From: Hymenobacter fodinae
Lineage (GTDB): Bacteria > Bacteroidota > Bacteroidia > Cytophagales > Hymenobacteraceae
Direction: 5' to 3'
Assembly (NCBI RefSeq): GCF_004745825.1
Contig: NZ_SRLA01000003.1
Span: 124,001 to 188,000, forward strand
Length of the DNA stretch: 64,000 nt
Below the pieces are notes generated by a model. That model did no database searches, had not been told where the DNA came from, and saw only the letters and a program-made list of their open reading frames with translations. Of this stretch, positions 43,254 through 53,600 are shown piece after piece (the first letter of the stretch is position 1; the number at the start of each line of letters is the position of its first letter). The position numbers were made by a program, and so were the translations under genes.

Positions 43254-44648
43254 ATGACTTCAACTTCTCCCTCCTTCGCCGACCTAGGCCTCTCTCCTGC
43301 TCTTCTGCAAGCCCTTGAAGAGTTGGCTTTTGCGGCTCCTACTCCCGTACAGGAGCAGGTGATTCCAATGGCACTGGCCGGACAGGATGTGGTAGGCCAG
43401 GCCCCAACCGGCTCGGGCAAAACGGCCGCGTATGGCCTTTCGGTGCTGCATCAGATAGACGTGAAGCTGGATGCTGTGCAAATCATTGTGCTGGTTCCGG
43501 CGCGGGAGCTAGCCCTGCAGGTGCGCGATGCCCTCAAGAAACTAGGCAAATTTCTGCCCAACCTGCGCGTAGCAGCCTTCTACGGCGGCCATGCTTTCCA
43601 CGATGAAACGGCTTCTCTGCAGCAGGCGCCGCATATTGTTGTTGCCACCCCAGGGCGGTTGCTCGACCACTTTGAGCGGCGCAGCATCATTCCCAATCAA
43701 TTGAAAGTGCTCATCCTGGATGAGGCTGACAAGCTGCTGGAACTGGGCTTTCAGGATGAATTGGTAGAAATCATCAAGCGCCTACCTCGCCGCCGGCAGA
43801 CTCTGCTATTCTCGGCTACTATGTCGGATAAGGTGCTGGAGTTGATCCGCAAAAACCTCACGCGCCCCCGGGTGGTGAATGCCGGGGAGGATACCGATGA
43901 GCTTCCCGAGAACCTTACGCTGCTAGGCCACTACGGGACAGTAGAGAAGAAGCCCGCCGCGCTCCTGCACTTGCTGCAGCAGCCCGAAACCGGCCGCGCC
44001 TTGGTATTCTGTAACACGCGCGAGCGGTGCTCCGAGCTGACGCGTTTTTTGCAGGGCCGAGGGGTAGCGGCGGAAGTATTACACGGTAAAATGCCCCAGC
44101 CCGAGCGCGACAAGGCCCTGATGAAGCTGCGCAACGGCTCAAGCCAAGTGCTGGTAGCTACCGACGTGGCCGCTCGTGGTATCGACGTTACCGCCCTCGA
44201 CACGGTAGTGCAGTTTGATGCCCCCGATAAAGCTGATGCTTTCCAGCACCGAGCAGGTCGCACTGCGCGGGCTGGCGCCGAAGGAACAGCCCACATCCTA
44301 GTCACCGACAAGGAAATGGCTCAGGTGAAGAAGTGGCCGGTAGCCGCTGGTATTCAGTGGAAGCCCCTCCATGCGCCTAAGCTCCCCCCAGCCGCCCCAA
44401 AAACGCCGCGTCCCGAGAACGTGACGCTGCACGTTTCCGCGGGCCGCAAAGACAAGGTCAGTGCCCACGACTTGGTAGGTACGTTTGTGGCGCAAGGTGG
44501 CCTAGAGCGTTCTGAGGTTGGCCACATTGAAGTGTTTGACCACTACAGCTACGTGGCTGTTCCTCGCCCCCAGGCTAAAGATATTGCCGAACGCGTTACA
44601 GGCGCCAAAATCAAAGGCCGCAAAATACGGGTCTCCCTAGTGGAGTAA
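43254..44648 (+). CDS. DEAD-box RNA helicase, DbpA-like
   Basis: A 464-residue protein starting MTSTSPSFADLGLS; the earlier TTG frame start is less likely because the -7 box covers it. Motifs: Q motif (FAAPTPVQ), Walker A GQAPTGSGKT, DEAD (LILDEADKLLE), SAT (LLFSATMS), ARGID and HRAGRTARAG. The C-terminus (about 400-464; SAHDLVGTFVAQGGL, YSYVAVPRPQAKDIAERV) is the DbpA/CsdA RNA-binding domain. DbpA-type helicases remodel 23S rRNA during large-subunit assembly; whether this one does is inferred. A terminator at 44676 follows. Confidence 0.93.
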   Translation: MTSTSPSFADLGLSPALLQALEELAFAAPTPVQEQVIPMALAGQDVVGQAPTGSGKTAAYGLSVLHQIDVKLDAVQIIVLVPARELALQVRDALKKLGKFLPNLRVAAFYGGHAFHDETASLQQAPHIVVATPGRLLDHFERRSIIPNQLKVLILDEADKLLELGFQDELVEIIKRLPRRRQTLLFSATMSDKVLELIRKNLTRPRVVNAGEDTDELPENLTLLGHYGTVEKKPAALLHLLQQPETGRALVFCNTRERCSELTRFLQGRGVAAEVLHGKMPQPERDKALMKLRNGSSQVLVATDVAARGIDVTALDTVVQFDAPDKADAFQHRAGRTARAGAEGTAHILVTDKEMAQVKKWPVAAGIQWKPLHAPKLPPAAPKTPRPENVTLHVSAGRKDKVSAHDLVGTFVAQGGLERSEVGHIEVFDHYSYVAVPRPQAKDIAERVTGAKIKGRKIRVSLVE

Positions 44649-44675
44649 CCGCCTGCCGGTCGTTGCGACTGCTTG

Positions 44676-44720
44676 GCCCCTGTCAAATCTGGTATTGCAC
44701 TAGGTTTGGCAGGGGCTTTT
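44676..44720 (+). terminator. Intrinsic terminator after the helicase gene
   Basis: GCCCCTGTCAAA pairs with TTTGGCAGGGGC (one G-T wobble) around a 17-base loop and is followed by TTTTT. Confidence 0.8.
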
Positions 44721-45345
44721 TGTTGGACACCGTTGGAAGATGAGCAGCTTATTGATTAGCTAGTACGCACTGTTAGAATAGCGCATCTGCGTCTATGCGT
44801 AAGGACGGTATTTGAACCTGAATGACTGTGCTAAGTAGTAGCCTCGCATCAGGGAGGCGGAAGCAGTAAAAATCCATTGTTTCTTATCTGCTAGGCCTAG
44901 CTTCCGCTACTGTTGGGTTTTGGGGCATCTTGTCTGCCTGTTGATTAAGAGCGTGTGCTGTAAGTGTATAGCCGCCAAGATATAGGCGTTTCTGTTATGT
45001 GTGGCTGCTTTTTTGCTCTCTTTAGTGCTGATATATTTGGGTTAACGGCTGAGTTGATTCGCCTAGCAGTTCTGTGAATTAGCTTATCATAGGATCTACC
45101 GCAATTCCCTGCAGGGCTCTGTAATACTATGTCATGCCTGCTCATTACAGCTCTCGCCTGATGGTTGGCTTGCGCCCTATTACGCGCCAAGTCAGTTCCC
45201 TTACTCTCTAATAGCTGAGCAGGTAACAGCCTCGCATTTGTGTTGAAAATCACCCTTCATTTTTGAACAGAAGACTAGGAGCACAACACATATACTCCTG
45301 AGCTAAGAATACTTACTAGGATTCCCAGATCTCTCATTTATCCCC
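44721..45345. other. Intergenic region, no supported gene
   Basis: Precedes the GH30 gene. A 102-residue minus-strand frame (44945-45253) has no domain and an unusual composition and is not accepted. The region contains CTAGGCC words and no other obvious structure. It should hold the GH30 promoter. Confidence 0.45.
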
Positions 45346-46827
45346 ATGCCCAGAACACTTCTGGCCGCCATGTTCATGGCCACCCTTACCACTGCTACGG
45401 CTCAAAAGGCCTCCTCTTCTAAGCCAAAGCCTACCACACCAGTTACGGCGTATTCGGCGGCGGGCAAGCAGGTGCAGGTGTACACCACCGCCGACAATTC
45501 GCAGTTGCGCCTCTCGGCCACCGACAAGCTCCGCTTCTCGGCCCAACCCCAGCCGCTGGAAACCCAGCCCACCGTGTTCGTGGACCCCACCCACGCCTTC
45601 CAGACCCTGCTGGGCATTGGCGGGGCCCTCACCGATGCTGCCGCCGAAACCTTCGCCAAGCTGCCCAAGGCCCAGCAGCAGGAGTTTCTGCGCGCCTACT
45701 ACAGCCCCACCCAAGGCATCGGCTACACGCTGGGCCGCACCAACATCCACAGCACCGACTTCGGCACTGACAGCTACACCTACGTGGCCGAGGGCGACAA
45801 GACGCTCAAGTCCTTCAGTGTCAAGCACGACGAGCAGTACCGGATTCCGCTCATCAAGCAGGCGATGGCGGCCGCCGGTGGTAAGCTGACGATGTACGTG
45901 AGCCCTTGGAGCCCCCCGGCCTGGATGAAGGACACCAAGACCATGCTCAAGGGCGGCAAGCTGCTGCCCGAGTACCGCCAGGTCTGGGCCGACTATTACG
46001 TCAAGTTCATCCGGGAATATGAGCGGCAGGGCATTCCGATCTGGGGCCTGACGGTGCAGAACGAGCCCATGGCCGTGCAGAAGTGGGAGTCGTGCGTGTT
46101 CACGGCCGAGGAGGAGCGCGACTTCGTCAAGGGCTACCTCGGCCCGACGCTCAAAAAGAGTGGCCTCGGCGGCAAGAAGCTCATCGGCTGGGACCACAAC
46201 CGCGACCTGATCTACCAGCGCGCGGCCACGCTCTTTGATGACCCCGAAGCCAGCCAGTACTACTGGGGCCTGGGCTACCACTGGTACGAGACGTGGACCG
46301 GCTCGGGCATGCAGTTCGAGAACGTGCGCCGCGTGCACGAGACCTACCCCGACAAGCACCTGATCTTCACCGAGGGCTGCGTGGAGAAGTTTCAGTTCAG
46401 CGGTATTAATGACTGGGCCCTGGGCGAGCGGTACGGCTACTCGATGATCCATGACTTCAACGCCGGCACCGAGGCCTGGACCGACTGGAACATCCTGCTG
46501 GATGAGACGGGCGGGCCCAACCACGTGGGCAACTTCTGCTATGCCCCCATCCACGGCGACACGCGCACGGGCAAGCTCTTGTACACCAACAGCTACTATT
46601 ACATCGGTCATTTCAGCAAGTTCATCCGGCCCGGCGCCCGGCGCGTGGCCACGGCCAGCAGCCGGGACGTGCTGCAGACCACGGCCTTCCGCAACCCGGA
46701 CGGCAGCCTGGCCGTGGTGGTGATGAACCAAACGGACAAGGAGCAGCCCTTCCAGCTCTGGATCAAGGGCCAGGCCGCGCCAACCACTAGCCGCCCCCAC
46801 TCCATCATGACCCTGCTCGTCAACTAG
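45346..46827 (+). CDS. GH30 glycoside hydrolase (glucosylceramidase/beta-1,6-glucanase type)
   Basis: A 493-residue protein with a signal peptide (about 1-19, ending TATAQ). The GH30 (beta/alpha)8 core is visible: GIGGALTDAAAETFAKL, TNIHSTDFGTDSYTY, MYVSPWSPPAWMK, the acid/base Glu in GLTVQNEPMA, and the nucleophile Glu in LIFTEGCVEKF. A C-terminal beta domain (ARRVATASSRDVLQTTAF...) completes the family layout. GH30 enzymes of this type cleave beta-1,6-glucans or glucosylceramides. It is convergent with the GH16 gene and presumably helps degrade the same glucan. Codon use is much richer in G/C than neighbouring genes and no GGCCTAG word occurs in it. Confidence 0.9.
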   Translation: MPRTLLAAMFMATLTTATAQKASSSKPKPTTPVTAYSAAGKQVQVYTTADNSQLRLSATDKLRFSAQPQPLETQPTVFVDPTHAFQTLLGIGGALTDAAAETFAKLPKAQQQEFLRAYYSPTQGIGYTLGRTNIHSTDFGTDSYTYVAEGDKTLKSFSVKHDEQYRIPLIKQAMAAAGGKLTMYVSPWSPPAWMKDTKTMLKGGKLLPEYRQVWADYYVKFIREYERQGIPIWGLTVQNEPMAVQKWESCVFTAEEERDFVKGYLGPTLKKSGLGGKKLIGWDHNRDLIYQRAATLFDDPEASQYYWGLGYHWYETWTGSGMQFENVRRVHETYPDKHLIFTEGCVEKFQFSGINDWALGERYGYSMIHDFNAGTEAWTDWNILLDETGGPNHVGNFCYAPIHGDTRTGKLLYTNSYYYIGHFSKFIRPGARRVATASSRDVLQTTAFRNPDGSLAVVVMNQTDKEQPFQLWIKGQAAPTTSRPHSIMTLLVN

Positions 46828-46857
46828 CGCCGCTAGGCCACTCGGACACTATATACT

Positions 46858-46906
46858 CCGGCCTGGCTGGTTTTCACACGCATCATGTGAAAGCTAGCCA
46901 GGCCGG
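46858..46906. terminator. Terminator after the GH30 gene
   Basis: CCGGCCTGGCT pairs with AGCCAGGCCGG, extended by an inner TTCACA/TGTGAA helix; followed by GGTGTTTT. Confidence 0.75.
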
Positions 46907-47086
46907 GGTGTTTTCAGCTTATCAGTCAAATTTTGTTGAATCTCCCCTAGATGGAGTGCTGTATTAGTGTAAGCCCTACAACGGAGCGTTCTAAATGCAG
47001 CTTTGGAAATTGCCTCATGAGGCTGTGCTCGTAGCTTCTTATAGTCTGCAGTAAGCACTAGCTAGCCTCTAGGCCACTATGCAAGA

Positions 47087-47123
47087 AGGGCCGGCATGTC
47101 CCCCTAATAGACAGCCGGCCCTT
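47087..47123. terminator. Short G+C-rich hairpin
   Basis: AAGGGCCGGC pairs with GCCGGCCCTT around a 17-base loop and is followed by a short T run. It lies between the GH30 terminator and the orphan promoter at 47135, with no gene immediately upstream on the plus strand. Confidence 0.5.
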
Positions 47124-47134
47124 TATACTCCCGC

Positions 47135-47168
47135 TTTGGCTTCTAGCTTCCGCAGCGGGATACTTTTG
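47135..47168 (+). promoter_or_regulatory. Orphan Bacteroidota promoter
   Basis: TTTG at 47135-47138 and TACTTTTG at 47161-47168 with a 22-base spacer match the Bacteroidota -33/-7 pattern. The next ATG (47171) opens a frame of only 24 codons (MVKVLRWQDVAMVAGGCL...), and the downstream DNA is the end of the convergent GH16 gene. It may be a remnant promoter, a small protein or a small RNA start. Confidence 0.45.
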
Positions 47169-47371
47169 CAATGGTGAAGGTGTTACGCTGGCAAGACGTG
47201 GCTATGGTAGCCGGGGGTTGCCTGAGAACAAAAAGAAAGACCTGATGCGCCCAGTAACCGGACCTGGCATGTATGGCCAGGCCCGGCCCACTAGGGCCAG
47301 AAAGCTAATCCCCAAAAGCTTTCTGGCAAGGCACCTCATCCCACTCGGCATTGCCGGACCGAGCCCCGGTA

Positions 47372-48232
47372 TTATTTGTACTGATAGAAGCGCACGTAAT
47401 CAACCTGCATTTGCTGCGGGAAGGAAGCCGTCCCATCAGGATTGCCATCAAAATTGCCCCCCACGGCCACGTTCAGAATCACGAAGAAAGGATTGTTGAA
47501 CGGGTAAGGACTGGCGTCACTGTCTGTGAAACGGTAGTACTCGCGTCCATCCAGGTAAAAGCGAATCAGGTTTTTGCTCCGCACCACACTGAACACGTGG
47601 AAATCATTGGAGAGGTCGTAGGACAGTTGCTCGGTGGTACCCTTGTAGATGTGGTTGGCGGAGCTAGTTCCAAAATGCATGGTCGAGAGCAGCTCCCGGG
47701 GCTTGCTACCGCGCAACTCCATGATGTCAATCTCGCCGCACACGGGCCAGTTGTTCTGGTCGATGTCGGAGCCCAGCATCCAGATGGCGGGCCACACGCC
47801 TTTGCCCTTAGGCACCTTGGCTCGCACATCTAACCTGCCAAACTGGAAGTTCTGCTTGCCCTTAGTGATAATGCGGCCCGAGGTGTACGCATTAGTACCG
47901 GCCTCTTTCTTGGCTCTGATAACAAGATTGCCGCCCTCCGTGAATACGTTTTCAGTTGAGTTAGTGTAATTCTGGAGTTCGTTGTTGCCCCAACCGCTGG
48001 CACCTTGCTCGTATACCCACTTGCTTTGATCGAGGGCCCCAGTATCAAACTCGTCGCTCCATTTGAGCTCGGTGTACTGATTAGGCTCGCGGGCTTCCTC
48101 GTTGGCAATTGGCGCCATCGGTGCCGGCAGGTTTTTGGGTTTGGTTTCCGTACAGGCCAGCAAGCTCAGGGCCAGCAAGCTGCTGGCCCCGGCTTTTCGG
48201 CTGAGGGAAGTACGTATGAACGTCTTTATCAT
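47372..48232 (-). CDS. GH16 family glycoside hydrolase lipoprotein (laminarinase-like)
   Basis: A 286-residue lipoprotein (lipobox LLAC, about residue 27). The GH16 fold is clear: LKWSDEFDTGALDQSKW, GWGNNELQNYT, GRLDVRAKVPKGKGVWPAIWMLG, and the catalytic signature CGEIDIMELRG with both Glu residues and the middle Asp. Surface GH16 enzymes cut beta-1,3 (or mixed-linkage) glucans. It is the last gene of the minus-strand SusC-SusD-PKD-GH16 unit and probably sits on the outer-membrane surface. Confidence 0.93.
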   Translation of the reverse strand: MIKTFIRTSLSRKAGASSLLALSLLACTETKPKNLPAPMAPIANEEAREPNQYTELKWSDEFDTGALDQSKWVYEQGASGWGNNELQNYTNSTENVFTEGGNLVIRAKKEAGTNAYTSGRIITKGKQNFQFGRLDVRAKVPKGKGVWPAIWMLGSDIDQNNWPVCGEIDIMELRGSKPRELLSTMHFGTSSANHIYKGTTEQLSYDLSNDFHVFSVVRSKNLIRFYLDGREYYRFTDSDASPYPFNNPFFVILNVAVGGNFDGNPDGTASFPQQMQVDYVRFYQYK

Positions 48233-48287
48233 ATAGTAGTGTGCCCAAACGGGCTCAAGCCAGTCATCTGGCCGCGGAAGAGCGTGG

Positions 48288-49103
48288 TTACTTTGCTACC
48301 AGCTTTAGGGTGAATACCGTGCCGTTTGAGGCGCCGCTGCCGGCCCGGAGGGTCATTTTCTTCTCATCAATAGAGATAATCCGGTATACCCGCTCTGTAA
48401 GTGAAGCATCGGTGGCGCCAATGAAGGTGCCAGCTTTGTTGAGGGTGAACTGGCCTAGGCCATTCCCTACGGCCGCTCCAAAGACAAACGGCGAGGTATC
48501 AGACAATCCCGGCTGACAGGAGTAGTCTTTCTGGTTAGCGAAGAAGGTTTCGCCTTTCGAGTCGTATGTAAATACGTTGGCTGACGAGAAGGTGTACTCA
48601 TCATCCGACTGGCAAGCCGGTAGTTCGCCTGCCTTTACACCCGCGAAATACTGGCCTGGATTGCCCTCGGTACCTACAATAATGGGGGCGTCAGCGGTAT
48701 TATCCAGCATCCAGGTTTTGGAGGAGCCCCCGGTTAGCAGCCGGTTTACGGTGCTGAGCGGCGACACAATGACTACCTGCTGGGTAGCGGTGTTGCCGGT
48801 ACCGCCTTTCCCAGCCGTGATGAGTTGCACGTTGAAGGTCCCACCTTTCGTGTACACGTGGGTTACCGTCTGGCCAGACCCGATAGTACCATCGCCAAAG
48901 TCCCACTGGTACAAAAATGCGTCGGTGCTGGTGCTAGTAAACGTTACTTCGGAGGTAAGCCCTACTACTTTGGGAGTAGAGGCTGTGAAGCTCGTGGTGG
49001 GCTTAGGGCCGCTGAGTTCTCCTTGTTCTTCTTTATCGCAAGCGGTGAAAAGCAGGGCGCTGGCCAATGCCACCAGCGCCGTCTTAGTTCCTATGTACTG
49101 CAT
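48288..49103 (-). CDS. PKD-domain lipoprotein, probable surface glycan-binding protein
   Basis: A 271-residue lipoprotein (lipobox FTAC, about residue 22). Residues about 35-115 form a PKD domain (TSTDAFLYQWDFGDGTIGSGQTVTHVYTKGG). The C-terminal about 150 residues (TGGSSKTWMLDN..., DDEYTFSSANVFTYDSKG) look like a beta-rich glycan-binding domain. In SusCD loci such a protein is usually the SusE/SusF-position surface glycan-binding lipoprotein. It lies between SusD and GH16 in the operon, 34 bases after SusD. Confidence 0.82.
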   Translation of the reverse strand: MQYIGTKTALVALASALLFTACDKEEQGELSGPKPTTSFTASTPKVVGLTSEVTFTSTSTDAFLYQWDFGDGTIGSGQTVTHVYTKGGTFNVQLITAGKGGTGNTATQQVVIVSPLSTVNRLLTGGSSKTWMLDNTADAPIIVGTEGNPGQYFAGVKAGELPACQSDDEYTFSSANVFTYDSKGETFFANQKDYSCQPGLSDTSPFVFGAAVGNGLGQFTLNKAGTFIGATDASLTERVYRIISIDEKKMTLRAGSGASNGTVFTLKLVAK

Positions 49104-49137
49104 GATAGTTCTGGGCTAAAAGTCGGGAGAGAGTGGC

Positions 49138-50667
49138 CTAGTAGCCAGGATTTTGTTTCAAACCGGGGTTGGCATCCAGCTCTGACTGCGGAATGGGCAG
49201 CACCAGATTTTTCTCGGTTGGAATACCACGCTGGGTGATGCCTAGGGTACGCAGGTAAGCCGCCTGGGCTGTCATCACTGGGATAAGCTTGCCCGTGCGC
49301 TTGAGGTCAAACCAGCGGTCAAACTCAAAGGCCAGCTCGTACTTGCGTTCATTAATCACGGCATCCGTGAAGTTGGCAGTGCCGGCCGTCAGGTCGTGGG
49401 CAGCAGAAGGCGTATTGATGTCTAGGCCAAAGGCGCGGCGACGTACTTTATTAATAGCTTCTAGGCCTTCTTGCGTTGGTCCTACCGCCTCAGCCAGAAT
49501 CAGGTATACCTCGGCAAGCCGCATCACGGGCACATTGAGGGGTGAATCCCAGATGTTGGTTACTGCTGGATCTTTACCCACAAACCACTTCTTGCAGTTA
49601 TAGCCGAAAGGCGAGCCGGTTGCTTTAGCCGACTGCTTAGCCCCATCCGGGAAAACGTCGCCGGGCACCCAAATGGTGGCAGCTTTGCGCGTGTCACCGG
49701 CCTCATAGCCATTCACGAAGTCAGGCTCCGGAACGTTGAAGCCGTAGCCACTACCAGGCGTTTGGTTGGCACCCCGTGGTCCGAAGAACTCATTCATTGC
49801 GGAGCCCACGTTGTTGCGTTCGTACTGGTTACGGCCGTTTACATACTGTACCTCGAACAGTGACTCCTTCTCGTTCTTGTTCTCATTACCGATTTTAAAA
49901 TTATCGGCGTAGTTGGCCCACATCGTTTTACCCGACTTGTTGATCACCTCCCTTGCCCACTGAGCAGCTTCAGTTTTCTTGCCTTCGGTGATATAGACTT
50001 TAGCCAGCAAACCTGCTGCAGCCCATTTGGTAGCCCGGCCTAAATCGGCGCCGCTGTAAGATGGCTGCAGGTTGTCGTAGGCATCTTTCAAATCCTGCTC
50101 AATCAGCTTGTATACTTCAGCAGCAGGGGTACGCGGGATATTTACAGCTTCAGGCCCCGATGGAGGCGCAGTGAACAACGGTACATCACCGTAGGCCCGC
50201 ACAAGGTCGAAGTAGTACTTAGCCCGCAGGAACTGAGCTTCTCCTAAGCACCGTTTCTGAATTGCAGGGTCCATGTTGGGGATGCTAGGCACTTTCTGGA
50301 GTACTAGGTTAGCGCGCTGCACCCCAATAAAGGAGCCGCCCCACAGCCGGTTTACCACCACGTTGGTAGAAGGGATGCTGAAAGCCTCTAGTTGTTTGTA
50401 CTCAATACCGTCGTTGCCATCGTCGCCACCCGTTACGGAAATGTCGGCCATAATATCGAAGGCCCACATGGCTAGGTTGTACTGGCCCTCTTTGGTTAAC
50501 TCGCTATAGGCCGCATTTACGGCCTGAATAGCATCTTGCTGGGTCTGGTAAAAGTTAGCGTCGGTTACTTGGTCGGCGGGCGCTTCCTCGAGAAATTTCT
50601 CGGTGCAACCCACCAGCAGGCCTAGAGAGAGCAAAAAGGCGCTGCAAGTACGTTTAGTAATATTCAT
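49138..50667 (-). CDS. SusD/RagB-family nutrient-binding lipoprotein
   Basis: A 509-residue lipoprotein (LVGCTEKFLEEAPADQV, lipobox at about residue 21). The TPR-like SusD features are present: NFYQTQQDAIQAVNAAYSEL, FLRAKYYFDLVRAYGDVPL, and the C-terminal WFDLKRTGKLIPVM and NLVLPIPQSELDANPGLKQNPGY. SusD proteins form a lid over the SusC pore and bind the glycan at the cell surface. It lies 27 bases after the SusC gene. Confidence 0.95.
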   Translation of the reverse strand: MNITKRTCSAFLLSLGLLVGCTEKFLEEAPADQVTDANFYQTQQDAIQAVNAAYSELTKEGQYNLAMWAFDIMADISVTGGDDGNDGIEYKQLEAFSIPSTNVVVNRLWGGSFIGVQRANLVLQKVPSIPNMDPAIQKRCLGEAQFLRAKYYFDLVRAYGDVPLFTAPPSGPEAVNIPRTPAAEVYKLIEQDLKDAYDNLQPSYSGADLGRATKWAAAGLLAKVYITEGKKTEAAQWAREVINKSGKTMWANYADNFKIGNENKNEKESLFEVQYVNGRNQYERNNVGSAMNEFFGPRGANQTPGSGYGFNVPEPDFVNGYEAGDTRKAATIWVPGDVFPDGAKQSAKATGSPFGYNCKKWFVGKDPAVTNIWDSPLNVPVMRLAEVYLILAEAVGPTQEGLEAINKVRRRAFGLDINTPSAAHDLTAGTANFTDAVINERKYELAFEFDRWFDLKRTGKLIPVMTAQAAYLRTLGITQRGIPTEKNLVLPIPQSELDANPGLKQNPGY

Positions 50668-50694
50668 GACTAGGTAGGTGGGAATTTGTGAGGA

Positions 50695-53600
50695 TTAGAA
50701 CCCGATGTTGATGCCTCCCATGAACACACGGGCCTGGGGATAAATGCCGAGGTCAACCCCGCTAGCACTTACCTCTGGGTCGTAGCCGGTGTATTTCGTC
50801 AGCGTCAACAGGTTCTGAGCCGTGAAGTACACGCGTAGCTGGGTAGCCGAAATGCGGCTCATCAGGGTTTTGGGCAGAGTGTACCCGAACGTGAGGTTTT
50901 TGAGGCGCACGTAAGAGCCATCCTCGATGTAGTGCGTGGATACCCGCAGGTTGTTGTTGGGGTCGCCGTTGATGGCGCGCGGGATATCATTGCTGGTGCC
51001 GGGGCCGGTCCAGCGGTTCAGGATGCGGGTGGTACCGTTGGTAGTGCTATACAGAGCGCTTTCCGTGATATAGCGGTTGAGGTTATACACATCATTGCCC
51101 TGCACGCCTTGGATAAAGAAGCTCAGATCGAAGTTCTTATAATTTAAGGTATTGGTAAGACCGAACGAGAAGTTGGGGTTCGGGTTGCCAATAAACGTAC
51201 GGTCCAGGTCGGTGATTACGCCGTCGCCGTTGATGTCCTTGAATCGGATGTCGCCGGGAGCGGTACCGGGCTGCTGCGTAGGCGCGTTCTTCACGTCCTC
51301 CGGCGTCTGGAACAGACCTTCAGCCACGTAGCCGTAGAAGGAGCCAAAGGGCTGGTTGATATCATAGCGCACAATAGTGCCGCTCAAAGAACCTAACCCG
51401 TTATAAGGCACGCCCGCTCCTAACGATTCCAGACGAGTTTTAAAGGCCGACACGTTCAGAGTAGTTGTCCAGTTCAAGCCCTGATCAACCCCAGTGAAGT
51501 TGTGCGAGGTAAATGAAAAGTCGATACCCCGGTTATAAGCCGAAGCCGCGTTAGCATTCACCGATTCGTAAGTACCCGATACCAAGGATGGCGGTACGCC
51601 TGCAATCAGGTTGGGTGAGTTACGATTGTATAGGTCGATGCTAGCTTCAAACCGGTTTTCCAGGAAGCCCATGTCGAGGCCAATGTTGGCCTGGTCGTTG
51701 TACTCCCACCGCAGTTTGGGGTTGGCCAAACGAGTTGGTGCACCACCCGTGTTGATGGCCCCATCTGGTCCTAACGGATACGTGATACCGAAGTTGATAG
51801 CATACAGGTAGGCGAAGCGGCCGGCATTTAATTCGTTACCTACCCGGCCGTAGCCCGCGCGCAACTTCAGGTTGCTGATGACGCTGCTACCCTTCAAAAA
51901 ATCCTCTTCGGAAATGCGCCAGCCTACGGAAGCACCAGGGAAGAAACCGAATTTTTCACCGGGCTGGAAGCGCGAAGAACCGTCGTAGCGGGCAATGGCC
52001 TGGAAGATGTACTTACCCCCGAATTCATAGTTTAAGCGGCCAAAGTAGCTGGCTAGGCGGCGAGGCGTGGGGTCCAACGTACCGGCGTTGGCCAGCAGCG
52101 TATTGATGGGGCCTGCATTAATAGTCTGCAGATCGTTGCGCAAATAGCCCGTGCGGTAGGCCTCTACGTTGCTATAATTGAACTCCTGCGCCGACTGGCC
52201 TAGCAGCAAGGTTACCTGGTGCTTGTCGGCAAACAGGTGGTCATAGGTAGCCGTGTTCTCAATCAAATACGACGGAGCATAGCTGGAAGTAGCTGAAGCC
52301 CCCGCTGTAATGTAGCGCTGCGTGTAGCCGGCCAGCTCGGGGCCTCGTGGTGCGAAGCTATTGAAGTTATCGAAGATCAGGTCAGCGCCCACATTGGTGC
52401 GGAAGCGCAGCCCTTTCACGGGCTCCAATTCCGCGAAGAACGTGGTAATGGCCCGGTTACGGTTAAATCTCTGGTTTACGCGCTGCGACGTAGCCAGTGG
52501 ATTTTCCTCCGTGAAGTTATCATTGGCACTGTTAGGCTGGTACCAGTAGCCATCGGGGCGGTAGGCCTGCACCGTAGGCGGAATGCGCAACAATTGCTGC
52601 ACGGCGCCATATTCCCCGTTGTTGCTCGTCACCTGACGGTCGTTCAGGTGAGTCAGGGAAATGCTGTTACCGATCTTGAGCATTTTCCCGATCTGGACGT
52701 CACCGTTGGCGCGCAACGTGAAACGCTCAAAGTTGGTTCCTAGAATAATACCGTCCTGCTGGAAATACGTGCCCGACAATGCAAAGCGTGCCTTTTCACT
52801 ACCTCCCGTAGCCGACAAAGAGTAGTTCTGGATTTTTGCCCGACGGAACAACAGGTCCTGCCAGTCGGTGCCTTCGCCTAGCGTAGATGGGTCGCGCAAC
52901 TTGTCGAGGGCAATGGGTTTGCCCGCAGCCAGCAACGACTCATTGTTGATGGTAGCATATTCTTCTGCGTTGAGCAGATCCAGTTTCCGGGCTACCGTCT
53001 GGACGCCCCGGTAGGCATCCAGGTTGAACGTGGTTTTACCTGCCTTACCCCGCTTGGTAGTGATGATAACTACCCCGTTGGCCGCGCGCACCCCGTAAAT
53101 AGCCGTAGCGGAGGCGTCTTTCAGAATATCGATAGTCTCAATATCGTTGGGGCTAATAGCATTTAGCTGATTGTCGCCGCCATCGGGCAAAGGGAAGCCA
53201 TCTACTACATACAGCGGGTTGTTGTTACCAGCTGAAGTAATACCGCGCACCCGTATGGCCGTACCAGCAGCACCGCCTGGCGCGCCTCCGTTTGATGTGA
53301 TAGTTACACCCGAAACTTTACCCTGAATAGCTTGCGTAACATCCGGCACCGGCTGCCGCACAATGTCAGCGGAGCCAACTGAGGATATGGCGCCCGTTAC
53401 GCTGCCGCGCTCCTGGGTACCGTAGCCTACAACTACCACTTCGCTCAGCGCCCGGCTGTCTTCGGTTAGAGTTACGCTAATATTGCTGGTGGCGCCAGTT
53501 ACGGGTACTTCTTTGCGCGAGAAGCCTACGTAGCTGATAACCAACGTAGAGCCTTCTGGTGCGTTCAGGGAGAAATTGCCGTTAGCATCGGTAGAGGTGC

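Noticed and set aside
44945..45253. 102-codon minus-strand frame before GH30
   Set aside because: Composition is unlike host proteins and no motif is visible; the region reads as intergenic.
45334..46800. 488-codon open frame on the minus strand opposite GH30
   Set aside because: It is Val/Gly/His/Leu-rich without a fold and mirrors the high G+C third positions of the GH30 gene, whose catalytic motifs are on the plus strand.
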